The notes below the pieces were generated by a model, which saw only the letters and a list, made by a program, of their open reading frames with translations, was not told the origin of the DNA and made no database searches. A stretch of 64,000 nt of DNA from Kocuria dechangensis (GTDB taxonomy: Bacteria > Actinomycetota > Actinomycetes > Actinomycetales > Micrococcaceae). The position numbers were made by a program, and so were the translations under genes. Location: positions 49,548 through 113,547 of the forward strand of contig NZ_BMEQ01000011.1 of NCBI RefSeq assembly GCF_014636775.1. The letters are read 5' to 3'. Of this stretch, positions 21,892 to 31,734 are shown in pieces; positions within the stretch are counted from its first letter, which is position 1, and the number at the start of each line of letters is the position of its first letter.

Positions 21892-22398
21892 TCAGGCGCG
21901 CAGCCCGGGGGCGATGGCCTCGACGGCGGACAGGAAGCGCTGCTTGTCCTCGGCGTGCTGGGTGCGGAAGCCGGTGTCCACGACGGTGTCGCCGAGCGTC
22001 CAGGTGAGCACGGCGAGGCCGTCCTTCTCCACGAACTTCCCGGCCATCCCGGACTGCGTGCCCACCGAGACGACGTCCGCGGCGGGCACGAAGAGGGCGG
22101 GGGCGCCCCGGCGGTCGTAGAGCACGCCCTCGTCGAGGACGAGGACGCGGGCCCGGGCGCTCAGGCCCAGGCCGCGGGCGGCGATCCGCTCGAGCGGGGC
22201 GCCGGCCTCCGTGGTGCTCACGTACATCCCCGGCACGGCCAGGAGGGGCTCGCGGTCCTCGACCCCCGCCGGCAGCTCCGGCAGCGGGGCGATCCCGGAC
22301 TGGCGCCGCACGCGGGAGGTCCAGCCCCGGCGGATCAGGGCGAACAGGGCGGCGACCACGAGGACCGTGACGACCACGGTGGTGAACTGGTATCCCAT
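21892..22398 (-). CDS. membrane-anchored bacterial PH-like domain protein of the pyr operon
   Basis: Protein of 168 aa with one N-terminal transmembrane helix ([18 protein letters not shown]) followed by a soluble domain with [29 protein letters not shown] and [11 protein letters not shown]. This resembles the bacterial PH-like family conserved between pyrC and carA in Actinobacteria and sometimes labelled 'transporter'. ATG 22398 gives MGYQFTTV. It lies 59 nt after pyrC and 38 nt before carA, so it is transcribed with pyrimidine genes. Its function is unknown, and none of the pyr enzymes is known to need it. Confidence 0.85.
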   Translation of the reverse strand: MGYQFTTVVVTVLVVAALFALIRRGWTSRVRRQSGIAPLPELPAGVEDREPLLAVPGMYVSTTEAGAPLERIAARGLGLSARARVLVLDEGVLYDRRGAPALFVPAADVVSVGTQSGMAGKFVEKDGLAVLTWTLGDTVVDTGFRTQHAEDKQRFLSAVEAIAPGLRA

Positions 22399-22457
22399 GG
22401 GACGGGAGCCTCCAGGCGGTGAGGGGGAAGGACGTGGGGTTCGGGGGCGGGCCCCGC

Positions 22458-23768
22458 TCAGGCGCGGGGCGCCGGGCTGTTCAGGGCGCCGTCCAGGACG
22501 GTCGGGTGGCCGCGGAAGAAGGTCGCGCGCACGGCGCCCGGCAGCTCCATCCCGCGGTAGGGGCTGTTGCGGCCCTTCGACGCGTGCCGGGCCGGGTCGA
22601 CCACCGTGGTGGCGGCGGGGTCCCAGAGCGTGATGTTCGCGGGCTCGCCCTCCGCGAGGGGCCGGCCCTGGGTGCCGAGGCGGCCGATCCTCGCCGGGGT
22701 CTCGGAGGTGATCCGGGCGACGTCGCGCCAGGTGAGCAGGCCGGTGTCCACGAGGCTGAGCTGCACGACCGACAGGGCGGTCTCGAGGCCCGTCATGCCG
22801 TTGGCCGCGCAGGACCACTCGCACTCCTTGTCCTCGGCCGGGTGCGGGGCGTGGTCGGTGCCGATGACGTCGATCGTCCCGTCGGCGACGGCCCGGCGCA
22901 GGGCGTGGACGTCCTCGTCCGTGCGCAGCGGCGGGTTCACCTTGTAGACGGGGTCGAAGGTGCGGACGCGCTCGTCGGTGAGCAGCAGGTGGTGCGGGGT
23001 GACCTCGGCGGTGACGTCGATGCCGCGCTGCTTGGCCCAGCGCACGATGTCCACGGAGCCCCGGGTGGAGAGGTGGCAGATGTGCACGCGGGAGCCGACG
23101 TGCTCGGCGAGCAGCACGTCGCGGGCGATGATCGCCTCCTCCGCGACCGCCGGCCAGCCGGTGAGGCCGAGCTCGGCGGAGACGGTGCCCTCGTTCATCT
23201 GGGCGCCCTCGGTGAGCCGGGGCTCCTGGGCGTGCTGGGCCACGACGCCGTCGAAGCCCTTGACGTACTCGAGCGCCCGGCGCATCAGCACCGGGTCGTG
23301 CACGCACATCCCGTCGTCGGAGAAGACCCGCACGGCGGCGCGGGAGTGGGCCATCGCCATGATCTCGGACAGCCGCTCCCCCGCGAGCCCGACGGTCACG
23401 GCGCCCACGGGGCGGACGTCGACCCAGCCGGCGGCCCGGCCGAGCTCGAGCACCTGCTCCACGACGCCCGCGGTGTCCGCGACGGGGTTGGAGTTGGCCA
23501 TGGCGAAGACGGCGGTGTAGCCGCCGAGGGCCGCGGCCCGGGTGCCGGTCTCGACGGTCTCGGCGTCCTCCCGGCCCGGCTCGCGCAGGTGGGTGTGGAT
23601 GTCCACGAGCCCGGGCAGGGCGACCAGCCCGGCGGCGTCGACGACGACGGCGTCGCCGGCCTCGGCGGACAGGTCGGGGCCGATGCGCTGGATGACGCCC
23701 TCGGCGACGAGGAGGTCGGCGGTCTGCTCGCCGAGCAGGGCGGCGCCCTTGATGAGGTACGAGGTCAC
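22458..23768 (-). CDS. pyrC: dihydroorotase
   Basis: Zinc amidohydrolase that converts carbamoyl-aspartate to dihydroorotate (436 aa, class I size). The metal motif is [10 protein letters not shown] near residue 57. Further signatures are [27 protein letters not shown] (catalytic Asp) and [14 protein letters not shown] 23768 lies 4 nt after the pyrB stop region. Member of pyrR-pyrB-pyrC-bPH-carA-carB-pyrF. Confidence 0.97.
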   Translation of the reverse strand: MTSYLIKGAALLGEQTADLLVAEGVIQRIGPDLSAEAGDAVVVDAAGLVALPGLVDIHTHLREPGREDAETVETGTRAAALGGYTAVFAMANSNPVADTAGVVEQVLELGRAAGWVDVRPVGAVTVGLAGERLSEIMAMAHSRAAVRVFSDDGMCVHDPVLMRRALEYVKGFDGVVAQHAQEPRLTEGAQMNEGTVSAELGLTGWPAVAEEAIIARDVLLAEHVGSRVHICHLSTRGSVDIVRWAKQRGIDVTAEVTPHHLLLTDERVRTFDPVYKVNPPLRTDEDVHALRRAVADGTIDVIGTDHAPHPAEDKECEWSCAANGMTGLETALSVVQLSLVDTGLLTWRDVARITSETPARIGRLGTQGRPLAEGEPANITLWDPAATTVVDPARHASKGRNSPYRGMELPGAVRATFFRGHPTVLDGALNSPAPRA

Positions 23769-23772
23769 GGTC

Positions 23773-24770
<998 letters not shown>

Positions 24771-24774
<4 letters not shown>

Positions 24775-25394
24775 GCGCCGGCCGCCCGGGCGGGTGCCTC
24801 GATCACGACGCAGTCGGCGTGCTCGGCCGCCCTGGGGTCGGGATCCGTCTCGGCGAGCCGGACGCGGACCTTCTCCTGGGAGGAGGTGGGCAGGTTCTTG
24901 CCCACGTGGTCGGCACGGATGGGCAGCTCGCGGTGGCCGCGGTCGACGAGCACGGCCAGGCGGACCACGCGGGGCCGGCCGACGTCCACGAGGGCGTCGA
25001 GGGCGGCCCGGACGGTGCGCCCGGAGTAGAGGACGTCGTCGACGAGGACCACGGTGCGCCCGTCGATGCCCTGGACCGGGATGCGCGTGGGCTGGGGGGT
25101 GCGGGCGGGGTTCTTGCGCAGGTCGTCGCGGAACATCGTGACGTCGAGCTGGCCGGTGCTGGCGGCGGGGTCGAAGTCCGGGTCGGTCGCGGCGATCTTC
25201 TCCGCGATGCGCTGCGCCAGCGGGTAGCCGCGGCGGGGGATGCCGAGCAGGACGAGGTCCGAGCTGCCCTTGTTGGACTCGAGGATCTCGTGGGCGATGC
25301 GCGTCAGGGCGCGGTCGATGTCGGCTGCCGAGAGGATGACGCGCGCGGTCGCGGGCCCCGTCGGGGGACCGGCCGTGGAGGTGTCGTCGTTCAT
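24771..25394 (-). CDS. pyrR: PyrR bifunctional pyr regulator / uracil phosphoribosyltransferase
   Basis: UMP-responsive RNA-binding regulator of pyr expression that also has uracil phosphoribosyltransferase activity (207 aa). The PRPP loop is [37 protein letters not shown] and [19 protein letters not shown] are family signatures. ATG 25394 is chosen because GGAGGC lies upstream; a longer reading would start inside the leader hairpin. The C-terminal extension (about 20 residues, ending AARAAGA-like) is weakly conserved. It controls its own operon through the leader described separately. Confidence 0.96.
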
Positions 25395-25402
25395 GGGTGC
25401 CG

Positions 25403-25436
25403 CCTCCTTCCCCGCCTCACAGGACGGACTTAAAGG
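25403..25436 (-). promoter_or_regulatory. PyrR-binding leader hairpin overlapping the pyrR ribosome binding site
   Basis: On the minus strand the leader reads CCTTTAAGTCC, then GTCCTGTGAGG, CGGGG and AAGGAGG. This closely matches the known PyrR binding loop consensus (around CAGUCCAGAGAGGCU with flanking CCUU/AAGG arms). The 3' arm AAGGAGG is also the Shine-Dalgarno of pyrR, so PyrR-UMP binding should hide it. A short competing hairpin (GGTTG and CAACC, about 25433-25448) lies just upstream and shares bases with the 5' arm. No terminator hairpin is visible, which favours translational repression as known in mycobacteria over the transcription attenuation seen in Bacillus. Confidence 0.85.
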
Positions 25437-25451
25437 TTGCTTGCTCAACCC

Positions 25452-25457
25452 AAACTA
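25452..25457 (-). promoter_or_regulatory. predicted -10 element of the pyr operon
   Basis: TAGTTT preceded by TGTGC on the minus strand. It is about 58 nt upstream of the pyrR ATG and places the transcript start just before the PyrR leader hairpins. No good -35. Confidence 0.45.
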
Positions 25458-25527
25458 GCACAGCGCCCCTGGTCACCCGGCCCCGGGGGGACGTGATGCG
25501 CGCCTCCCCGGCCGGCCGGGCACGGGC

Positions 25528-25640
25528 TCAGGCCCGGCCGGCGAGCTCCCCGATCCAGTCGCCCAGGGCGGCGAGGGCGCCCGGGGTGAGGCCGTGCCCG
25601 CCCGGCTCCCGGCGCGCGGTCACGGAGGCGCCGGGCGCCG
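25528..25640 (-). pseudogene. C-terminal remnant of a carboxylesterase-type alpha/beta hydrolase
   Basis: The minus strand reads an open stretch of about 33 codons ending at the TGA at 25528: GASVTARREPGGHGL followed by TPGALAALGDWIGEL. This resembles the C-terminal end of phospholipase/carboxylesterase-family hydrolases (the catalytic-His GGH region and final helix), but there is no nucleophile elbow or start. The upstream part runs into the ABC permease 3' end, so the rest of the gene was probably deleted. Assignment rests on a short match. Confidence 0.4.
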
Positions 25641-25642
25641 TG

Positions 25643-26434
25643 TCAGGTGCTGTGGTCCGCCCGCTCCCACCACACCGCGGTGGCCGCGGAGCACCCCGCG
25701 GCGAGCAGCACGACCGCCGCGATCCCGGCGGCGCCGGGTGCCGGGTGGCCGGGCCCCGCGGTGCCGGCGAGCAGGGCCGGCACCGCCCACGGGAACCAGG
25801 CGCCGTAGCCGACCGCGGCCACCACCTGGGCGGCGAGCACCGTGAGGAACAGGACGCCGACGGCGGGCAGGTAGCCGCGGCCCACGCTGGCCGCCAGGCC
25901 GTAGGTGGTGGCCAGCCCGGCGGTCAGCGCGGCCGTGGCCAGCACGGTGCCCGCCCCCTGCAGCGCCGTCGACGGGGACCACCCGGGCAGCTCCAGCAGC
26001 GCGCCGGAGGCCAGGACCGTCCCCAGGAGCAGGACGGTGAGCGCGAGGCACCACGCCAGGCCGAGGACCAGCTTGGCCAGGACGACAGCCCGCCGCGGGA
26101 CGGGCAGGGCCAGCAGGTCCTTGGCGGTCCGGTCCGAGAACTCCCGCCCGAAGAGCCACAGCGCCACCGTGCCGAAGACGATCAGCCCGCCGACCGCCAC
26201 GACCTGCGCGGCGAGCGAGAACGCCCCCGCCCAGTCGGCGGCGCCGCCCGCGAGCTGGGCCTTGGCGCCGAGCAGGCCCAGCTCGCGGGCGCGGGCGGGG
26301 TCCTGGAGCACGAAGAGGAAGAAGGCCGAGACCAGCCCGGCCAGGACCATGGCGGCCCCCGTGGCCCAGGGCACGCGGGAGCGGCGCACCTTGAGGGCCT
26401 CCGCGCGCAGGGCGGCGGACAGGTCACCGGTCAC
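25643..26434 (-). CDS. ABC-2 type transporter permease
   Basis: Integral membrane permease of 263 aa with about six hydrophobic segments. It has an ABC-2-like N-terminus (LRAEALKVRRSRVPW) and the central FGREFSDRTAKDLLALPV typical of this family. The GTG at 26434 overlaps the ATPase gene stop by 11 nt. It forms an exporter with the preceding ATPase. The substrate is unknown; antibiotic or bacteriocin-type peptide export is a common role of such two-gene pairs (inference). Confidence 0.87.
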   Translation of the reverse strand: MTGDLSAALRAEALKVRRSRVPWATGAAMVLAGLVSAFFLFVLQDPARARELGLLGAKAQLAGGAADWAGAFSLAAQVVAVGGLIVFGTVALWLFGREFSDRTAKDLLALPVPRRAVVLAKLVLGLAWCLALTVLLLGTVLASGALLELPGWSPSTALQGAGTVLATAALTAGLATTYGLAASVGRGYLPAVGVLFLTVLAAQVVAAVGYGAWFPWAVPALLAGTAGPGHPAPGAAGIAAVVLLAAGCSAATAVWWERADHST

Positions 26435-27386
26435 CGGGGCTCCCGGCCGGGTCGGCGCCGACGACCCGCAGGAAGTGGCTCTCGAGGTCCTCCTGGACGA
26501 CGGCCAGGCCGGTGGGCGGCACGCCGGAGCGCACGAGGACGGTGGCCACGGCGTCGGGGCGGTCCCGGGACCACGCGTCCTCGAGGAGCACGGCGCCGGG
26601 GACGCGCCGCGGGGCGAGCCCGGCGCGGGTCAGGGCGTCGGCGGCGCGCGCGTCGTCGCGCGTGGTGACCCGCACGTGCCGGTGGACGCGCCGGGCGAGG
26701 GCCGCCGCGTCGAGCTCCTCCACGAGCCGGCCCTCGTGCAGCACCCCGATCCGGGTGGCGATGCGGGCCACCTCGCCCAGGAGGTGGCTGGAGAGCAGGA
26801 CGGTCGCCCCGTGCTCGCGGGCGAGGCCGGCCAGGAGGGCGCGGATCTCGGCGACCCCGGCGGGGTCGAGCCCGTTGACCGGCTCGTCCAGCACGACGAG
26901 CTCGGGCCGGTGCAGCAGCGCCTTGGCCAGGCCGAGGCGCTGGAGATTGCCGAGGGAGAGGGCCCGGGCCCGCCGGTCGGCGTAGGCGGTCAGCCCGAAG
27001 CGCTCCACGGCGTCGTCGACCGCCGTGCGGTCCGGCAGGCGGCGGAGGTAGCGGACGACCTCGAGGTTCTCGCGGACGGTCAGCTCGGGGTACGCCGAGG
27101 GGGTCTCCACGAGGTAGCCGACCCGGGCCCAGGTGCGCCGGTCCCCCACCGGCCGGCCCAGCAGCGCGGCCGTCCCGCCGCTGGGCCGGACCATGCCCAG
27201 CAGCAGGCGCAGGAGGGTGGTCTTGCCCGCGCCGTTGAGCCCCAGCAGCGCGTAGACCTCGCCCGCCCCGATGCTCAGGGAGACGGAGTCCACGGCGCTC
27301 ACCGGCCCGTAGCGCTTGGAGACCTCGTGGAGGAGCACCCGCGGCGGCCCGCCCGCCGCCCCGGCGCTCCCGTCCGGACCGTCCAC
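26424..27386 (-). CDS. ABC transporter ATP-binding protein
   Basis: ATPase subunit of 320 aa. Walker A is GLNGAGKTTLLRLL (near residue 50). The signature motif is degenerate, LSLGNLQRLGLAKAL. Walker B is LVVLDEPVNGLDPAGV, and the H-loop is in LLSSHLLGEV. GTG 27386 has GGAGGG at good spacing. The C-terminal 90 residues are the regulatory tail seen in drug-export type ATPases. It is paired with the downstream permease. Confidence 0.93.
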   Translation of the reverse strand: MDGPDGSAGAAGGPPRVLLHEVSKRYGPVSAVDSVSLSIGAGEVYALLGLNGAGKTTLLRLLLGMVRPSGGTAALLGRPVGDRRTWARVGYLVETPSAYPELTVRENLEVVRYLRRLPDRTAVDDAVERFGLTAYADRRARALSLGNLQRLGLAKALLHRPELVVLDEPVNGLDPAGVAEIRALLAGLAREHGATVLLSSHLLGEVARIATRIGVLHEGRLVEELDAAALARRVHRHVRVTTRDDARAADALTRAGLAPRRVPGAVLLEDAWSRDRPDAVATVLVRSGVPPTGLAVVQEDLESHFLRVVGADPAGSPGDR

Positions 27387-27516
27387 CGACCCTCCTCACG
27401 CCGTGCCCGCGCGGCCGCCCCCCGGGCGGCCTCCTCCTCGGAGGGTAGCCCCCCGGCGCGGGGCGTCAACGGCGGCCCGGACACGGACGGACGCGCCGCG
27501 GCGCACCGGCAGACGC

Positions 27517-27564
27517 GGGCGCCCCGTGCTCCGGCGCGCGGCGGCGCGGGAGCACGGGGCGCCC
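27517..27564 (-). terminator. terminator of efp-nusB
   Basis: Perfect 16-bp inverted repeat (27517-27532 with 27549-27564) and a 16-nt GC-rich loop, 22 nt downstream of the nusB stop. Confidence 0.78.
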
Positions 27565-27586
27565 GGGTGGCGACCGCGGTGCGGGC

Positions 27587-27997
27587 TCAGCCCAGCAGGG
27601 TCGGCTTCATCTTCTGCAGGCGGCCGAGCAGGCCGTTGACGAAGCCCGGGGACTCGTCGCCGGAGAGCTCCTTGGCCACGTTGACGGCCTCGGCCACGGC
27701 GACGGCGTCGGGGACGTCGTCGTTGAACAGCAGCTCCCAGGCGCCCACGCGCAGGACGTTGCGGTCCACGGCGGGCATGCGCTCCAGGGTCCAGCCCTGG
27801 GAGTACGTCTCGAGGTACTCGTCGATCTCACCGCGGCGCATGAGCACGCCCAGCACCAGCTCCTCCGCGTACGGGGAGACCAGGGCGTCGCTGTGCAGGC
27901 GGCGCCGCTCCATGACCTGCCGGGCGTCCTCGTGGCGCTGCTCGGCCTCGAAGAGGATCTCGACGGCGCGGCGGCGCGCCTTGCCCCGGGCGCTCAC
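27587..27997 (-). CDS. nusB: transcription antitermination factor NusB
   Basis: All-helical RNA-binding factor of rRNA antitermination (136 aa). It has [18 protein letters not shown] at the N-terminus, [19 protein letters not shown] and a final [13 protein letters not shown] 27997 overlaps the efp stop by 4 nt. The efp-nusB pair is widely conserved in Actinobacteria. Confidence 0.96.
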   Translation of the reverse strand: MSARGKARRRAVEILFEAEQRHEDARQVMERRRLHSDALVSPYAEELVLGVLMRRGEIDEYLETYSQGWTLERMPAVDRNVLRVGAWELLFNDDVPDAVAVAEAVNVAKELSGDESPGFVNGLLGRLQKMKPTLLG

Positions 27998-28557
27998 TCG
28001 TTGACGCGGCCGAGGTAGTCGCCCGTGCGGGTGTCGACCTTGACCTTGGTGCCCTGCTCGAGGAAGAGGGGCACCTGGATCTGGTAGCCGGTCTCCACGG
28101 TGGCGGGCTTGGTGCCGCCGGTGGAGCGGTCGCCCTGCAGGCCCGGCTCGGTGTAGGTGATCTCGAGGACCACGGAGGCGGGCAGCTCGATGTAGAGCGG
28201 GGCCCCCTCGTGCATGGCGATGGTCACGTTCAGGTTCTCGAGCATGAAGTTCGCGGCGTCGCCCACGACCTCACCGGGGACGGTGATCTGGTCGTAGGTC
28301 TTGTTGTCCATGAAGACGTAGTCGGCGCCGTCCTGGTACAGGTACTGGTACTCGCTGCGGTCCACGGTCGCGGTCTCGACCTTGGCGCCCGCGTTGAAGG
28401 TCTTGTCGACCACCTTGCCGGAGGTGATGTTGCGCATCTTGGTGCGCACGAACGCCCCGCCCTTGCCCGGCTTGACGTGCTGGAACTCGATGACGTTCCA
28501 GAGGTTGCCCTCCAGCTTCAGGACGGTGCCGTTCTTGATGTCGTTGGTGGTAGCCAC
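27994..28557 (-). CDS. efp: elongation factor P
   Basis: Relieves ribosome stalling at polyproline (187 aa). The N-terminal loop that reaches the peptidyl-transferase centre is [13 protein letters not shown], with Lys at the tip. The final OB domain carries the EF-P signature [19 protein letters not shown] 28557 is the start. No EpmA, EarP or YmfI-type modifying gene is nearby. EF-P would be relevant to the proline-rich ComEA and DUF349 proteins in this window (inference). Confidence 0.97.
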   Translation of the reverse strand: MATTNDIKNGTVLKLEGNLWNVIEFQHVKPGKGGAFVRTKMRNITSGKVVDKTFNAGAKVETATVDRSEYQYLYQDGADYVFMDNKTYDQITVPGEVVGDAANFMLENLNVTIAMHEGAPLYIELPASVVLEITYTEPGLQGDRSTGGTKPATVETGYQIQVPLFLEQGTKVKVDTRTGDYLGRVNE

Positions 28558-28680
28558 AGATTCGCTTTCTGGTGGGTCTCGGGGTGCGGGTCGTGGTGGG
28601 ACGCCGCATCGGTCTCTCGGGGTGCGCGGAGGTCGTCGGGCGGCGCGGCGCGCGGTACCGCCCGGCGCGGACCGGGGTCC

Positions 28681-28686
28681 AGCTTA
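28681..28686 (-). promoter_or_regulatory. predicted -10 element of efp-nusB
   Basis: TAAGCT on the minus strand just downstream of the aro operon terminator, giving a leader of about 115 nt before efp. No clear -35. Confidence 0.35.
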
Positions 28687-28693
28687 GCGCGTC

Positions 28694-28723
28694 GTCCCCG
28701 GGCCCCGCCCGGGGCCCGGGGAC
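28694..28723 (-). terminator. terminator of the alaS-aro operon
   Basis: Perfect 13-bp GC stem (28694-28706 with 28711-28723) and a GCCC loop, 6 nt after the aroB stop. Confidence 0.8.
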
Positions 28724-28729
28724 GGGGGC

Positions 28730-29833
28730 TCAGACCGCGATCTCCTGGTAGGTCGCGAAGAGGATCGCGGGGTCCGGGACCTCCATCACCCGCGGCCTGC
28801 CGACCGCGTCGAGGACGACGAAGCGCAGGAGGTTCCCGCGGGTCTTCTTGTCCCGCTTCATGACCTCCAGCAGCTTCGGCCACTGGTCGTAGCGGTACGT
28901 GGTGGGCAGGCCCAGGGACTCCAGGACCGACCGGTGCCGGTCCACGACCTCGTCGGCGAGGCTGCCGGCGGTGCGGGCGAGCTCCGCGGCGAAGACCATG
29001 CCCACGGACACCGCCGCGCCGTGGCGCCACTGGTAGCGCTCGTTGTGCTCGATCGCGTGGCCGAGGGTGTGCCCGTAGTTGAGCACCTCCCGGCGCCCGG
29101 CCTCCCGCAGGTCCCCGGAGACGATCTCGGCCTTGACCCGGATGCCGCGCTCGACGAGCTCGCGGACCACGTCCGACTGGGAGTCCCGCACGCCCTGGGG
29201 GTTCTGCTCGATCAGCTCGAGGATCCGCTCGTCGGCGATGAAGCCGCACTTGACGACCTCGGCCATGCCGGTGAGCAGCTCGTTCTCGGGCAGCGTCTTC
29301 AGGGTGTCGAGGTCGCACAGCACGCCGGCGGGCGGGTGGAACGCGCCCACGAGGTTCTTGCCCTCGGCCGTGTTGATCCCGGTCTTCCCGCCCACCGCGG
29401 CGTCGACCATGCCGAGCAGGGTGGTGGGGATGTGCACGACCCGCACCCCGCGCAGCCAGGTGGCGGCCACGAAGCCGGCGACGTCGGAGACCGAGCCCCC
29501 GCCCACGGAGACGACCGCGTCGGAGCGGGTGAAGTCGTTCTGGCCCAGGACCTGCCAGCAGAACGCGGCGACCTGGACGTGCTTGCCCTCCTCGGCGTCG
29601 GGGATCTCCGCGGTGAAGGCCTGGAAGCCCTGGGTGCGCAGCTCCTCCATGACGACGTCGCCCGTGCTGCGCAGCGCCCGCGGGTGGATGACCAGCACGC
29701 GCTGCACCCGGTCGCCGAGCACGCGCGGGATCTCCCCCAGCAGGCCGTGGCCCACGAGGACGTCGTAGTTCTCGGACGGGCCGGCGCCGGTGACGGGGAT
29801 GGTGGTCACGGTGCCGGGGACGGGCTCGCTCAT
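28730..29833 (-). CDS. aroB: 3-dehydroquinate synthase
   Basis: Second shikimate-pathway step, DAHP to 3-dehydroquinate (367 aa). NAD-binding VVSVGGGSVSDVAGFVAATW is near residue 105, with HIPTTLLGMVDAAVGGKTGIN and a metal-site region LNYGHTLGHAIEH. ATG 29833 overlaps the aroK stop (ATGA). It ends the aroE-aroC-aroK-aroB run. Confidence 0.97.
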   Translation of the reverse strand: MSEPVPGTVTTIPVTGAGPSENYDVLVGHGLLGEIPRVLGDRVQRVLVIHPRALRSTGDVVMEELRTQGFQAFTAEIPDAEEGKHVQVAAFCWQVLGQNDFTRSDAVVSVGGGSVSDVAGFVAATWLRGVRVVHIPTTLLGMVDAAVGGKTGINTAEGKNLVGAFHPPAGVLCDLDTLKTLPENELLTGMAEVVKCGFIADERILELIEQNPQGVRDSQSDVVRELVERGIRVKAEIVSGDLREAGRREVLNYGHTLGHAIEHNERYQWRHGAAVSVGMVFAAELARTAGSLADEVVDRHRSVLESLGLPTTYRYDQWPKLLEVMKRDKKTRGNLLRFVVLDAVGRPRVMEVPDPAILFATYQEIAV

Positions 29834-30426
29834 GCCTGGACCTCCTGGGTGGTGTCGGGCGCGCCGGAGCGCAGGCGGGTGATCGCGGCCTCGAGGTCGG
29901 CCCCGATCTCGGCCACGGGCCGGTTGCGCGTGCCGTCGAGGGTGATGTCGGCGAGCTCCTCGTAGCAGCCGCGGCGGGCCTCGTAGAGCTCCTGCCAGCG
30001 CCGCTCCGGGTCGGGCTGGAGCATGGGCCGGGTGCGGTTGCCGCTGATCCGGGGCAGGACCGTCTCGGTGTCCACCTTCAGGTAGGCCACGAGCTCGTGC
30101 CGCAGCATCTCCCGCACGGAGGGCGTCATGGGGGCGCCCCCGCCCACGGAGAAGATGGCGTTGGCGTGGTCGGGGTCGCGCAGGACCTCCGCGATGGTGT
30201 CCGCCTCGAGGTCCCGGAAGTACTTCTCGCCGTGCTCGGCGAAGATCTTCGGGATCACGCCGTGGCGCGAGACGATGACCTGGTCGGCGTCCACGAAGTC
30301 GTAGCCGTAGAACTTGGACATGTGCAGCGCCAGGAAGGACTTGCCGGCGGCCATGGGCCCGATCAGCACGACCGGGCGCTGGGGCGCCGGGGCGGCGTCG
30401 GCCGGGGCCGGGAACTGTGCGTTCAC
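29830..30426 (-). CDS. aroK: shikimate kinase
   Basis: Phosphorylates shikimate (198 aa). The P-loop is [22 protein letters not shown] is the shikimate-binding Asp region and GGGAPM the central glycine motif. GNRTRPML carries the lid arginines. GTG 30426 overlaps the aroC stop. A 16-residue Ala/Pro-rich extension precedes the core. The sequence lacks the Thr usually after GKS (it is GKSF). Confidence 0.94.
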   Translation of the reverse strand: MNAQFPAPADAAPAPQRPVVLIGPMAAGKSFLALHMSKFYGYDFVDADQVIVSRHGVIPKIFAEHGEKYFRDLEADTIAEVLRDPDHANAIFSVGGGAPMTPSVREMLRHELVAYLKVDTETVLPRISGNRTRPMLQPDPERRWQELYEARRGCYEELADITLDGTRNRPVAEIGADLEAAITRLRSGAPDTTQEVQA

Positions 30427-31670
30427 GCCTGGGCCTCCTCACCGGAGACGGCGGCCTCGTCGAAGGCGCCCAGCTCGCCGGAGGAGGCGAGGGACGCGGG
30501 GATCGCCGCGAGGTAGGCGTCCTTGTTCCGCGCGGTCTCGACGATCGAGTCCCCGCCGAACTTCTCGACGACGGCGTCCGCCAGGACGAGGGCGACCATG
30601 GCCTCGGCGACCACGCCGGCGGCCGGCACGGCGCACACGTCCGAGCGCTGGTGGTGTGCCCGGGCGGGCTCGCCGGTGGCGACGTCCACGGTGCGCAGGG
30701 CCTTCGGGACGGTCGCGATGGGCTTCATGGCCGCGCGCACGCGCAGCACGTCGCCGATCGACATGCCGCCCTCGATCCCGCCGGCGCGGTTGCTGACGCG
30801 GTGCACGACGCCGTCGGGGCCGCGCACGATCTCGTCGTGGGCCGCGGAGCCCGGGCGGGCGGCGGTGAGGAAGCCGTCGCCGACCTCCACGCCCTTGATC
30901 GCCTGGATGCCCATGAGGGCGCCGGCCAGGCGGGAGTCGAGCCGCCGGTCCCAGTGCACGTAGGAGCCCAGTCCCGGGGGCAGGCTGTAGGCGAGGACCT
31001 CGACGACGCCGCCGAGGGTCTCGCCGTCCTTGTGGGCCTGGTCCACGGCCGCCACCATCGCCTCGGAGGTGGCGGCGTCGAAGCAGCGCAGCGGGTCCGC
31101 GTCCAGGGCCTCGACGTCGGCGGGCAGCGGGCGGAGGGCGTCCACGGGGGCGCTGACGTCGCCCACGGCGGTCGTGTGCGAGACGAGGCTCACGCCCAGC
31201 GCCTCGAGCATCTTCGCGGCGACGACGCCGAGGGCCACGCGGGTGGCGGTCTCCCGGGCGCTGGCGCGCTCCAGGACGGGGCGGGACTCGTCGAAGGCGT
31301 ACTTCTGCATGCCGGTGAGGTCGGCGTGGCCCGGGCGGGGCCGGGTCAGGGCCGCGTTGCGGGCGCGGCCCTCGAGCACCGCCGGGTCCACCGGGTCCGA
31401 GGCCATGACGTCGCGCCACTTGGGCCACTCCGTGTTGGCGATCTCGATCGCCACGGGACCGCCCTGCGTCACGCCGTGGCGCACGCCGCCGAGCAGGCGG
31501 ACCTGGTCCTGCTCGAACTTCATCCGCGCCCCGCGGCCGTAGCCGAGGCGGCGGCGGGCCAGGGCGGCCTGGACGTCCGCGCTCGTCAGCCCGACCCCGG
31601 CGGGGACGCCCTCGATGATCCCGACGAGTGCCTCGCCGTGCGACTCGCCGGCCGTGAGCCAACGCAACAT
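30423..31670 (-). CDS. aroC: chorismate synthase
   Basis: FMN-dependent last step to chorismate (415 aa). Signatures: [16 protein letters not shown] at the N-terminus, [28 protein letters not shown] and, later, [14 protein letters not shown] 31670. The 64-nt gap to aroE is the widest within the aro genes. The stop overlaps the aroK start by 4 nt. Confidence 0.97.
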   Translation of the reverse strand: MLRWLTAGESHGEALVGIIEGVPAGVGLTSADVQAALARRRLGYGRGARMKFEQDQVRLLGGVRHGVTQGGPVAIEIANTEWPKWRDVMASDPVDPAVLEGRARNAALTRPRPGHADLTGMQKYAFDESRPVLERASARETATRVALGVVAAKMLEALGVSLVSHTTAVGDVSAPVDALRPLPADVEALDADPLRCFDAATSEAMVAAVDQAHKDGETLGGVVEVLAYSLPPGLGSYVHWDRRLDSRLAGALMGIQAIKGVEVGDGFLTAARPGSAAHDEIVRGPDGVVHRVSNRAGGIEGGMSIGDVLRVRAAMKPIATVPKALRTVDVATGEPARAHHQRSDVCAVPAAGVVAEAMVALVLADAVVEKFGGDSIVETARNKDAYLAAIPASLASSGELGAFDEAAVSGEEAQA

Positions 31671-31734
31671 AACAACTCTTTCCGTTCGTGGTCTGGACGG
31701 CAGGGGCCCGGGAGGGCGCGTCCTGCCGACAGGT

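Noticed and set aside
25404-25448. Longer PyrR reading starting inside the leader
   Set aside because: It would place the start within the PyrR-binding hairpin and leave it without a ribosome binding site; ATG 25394 has one.
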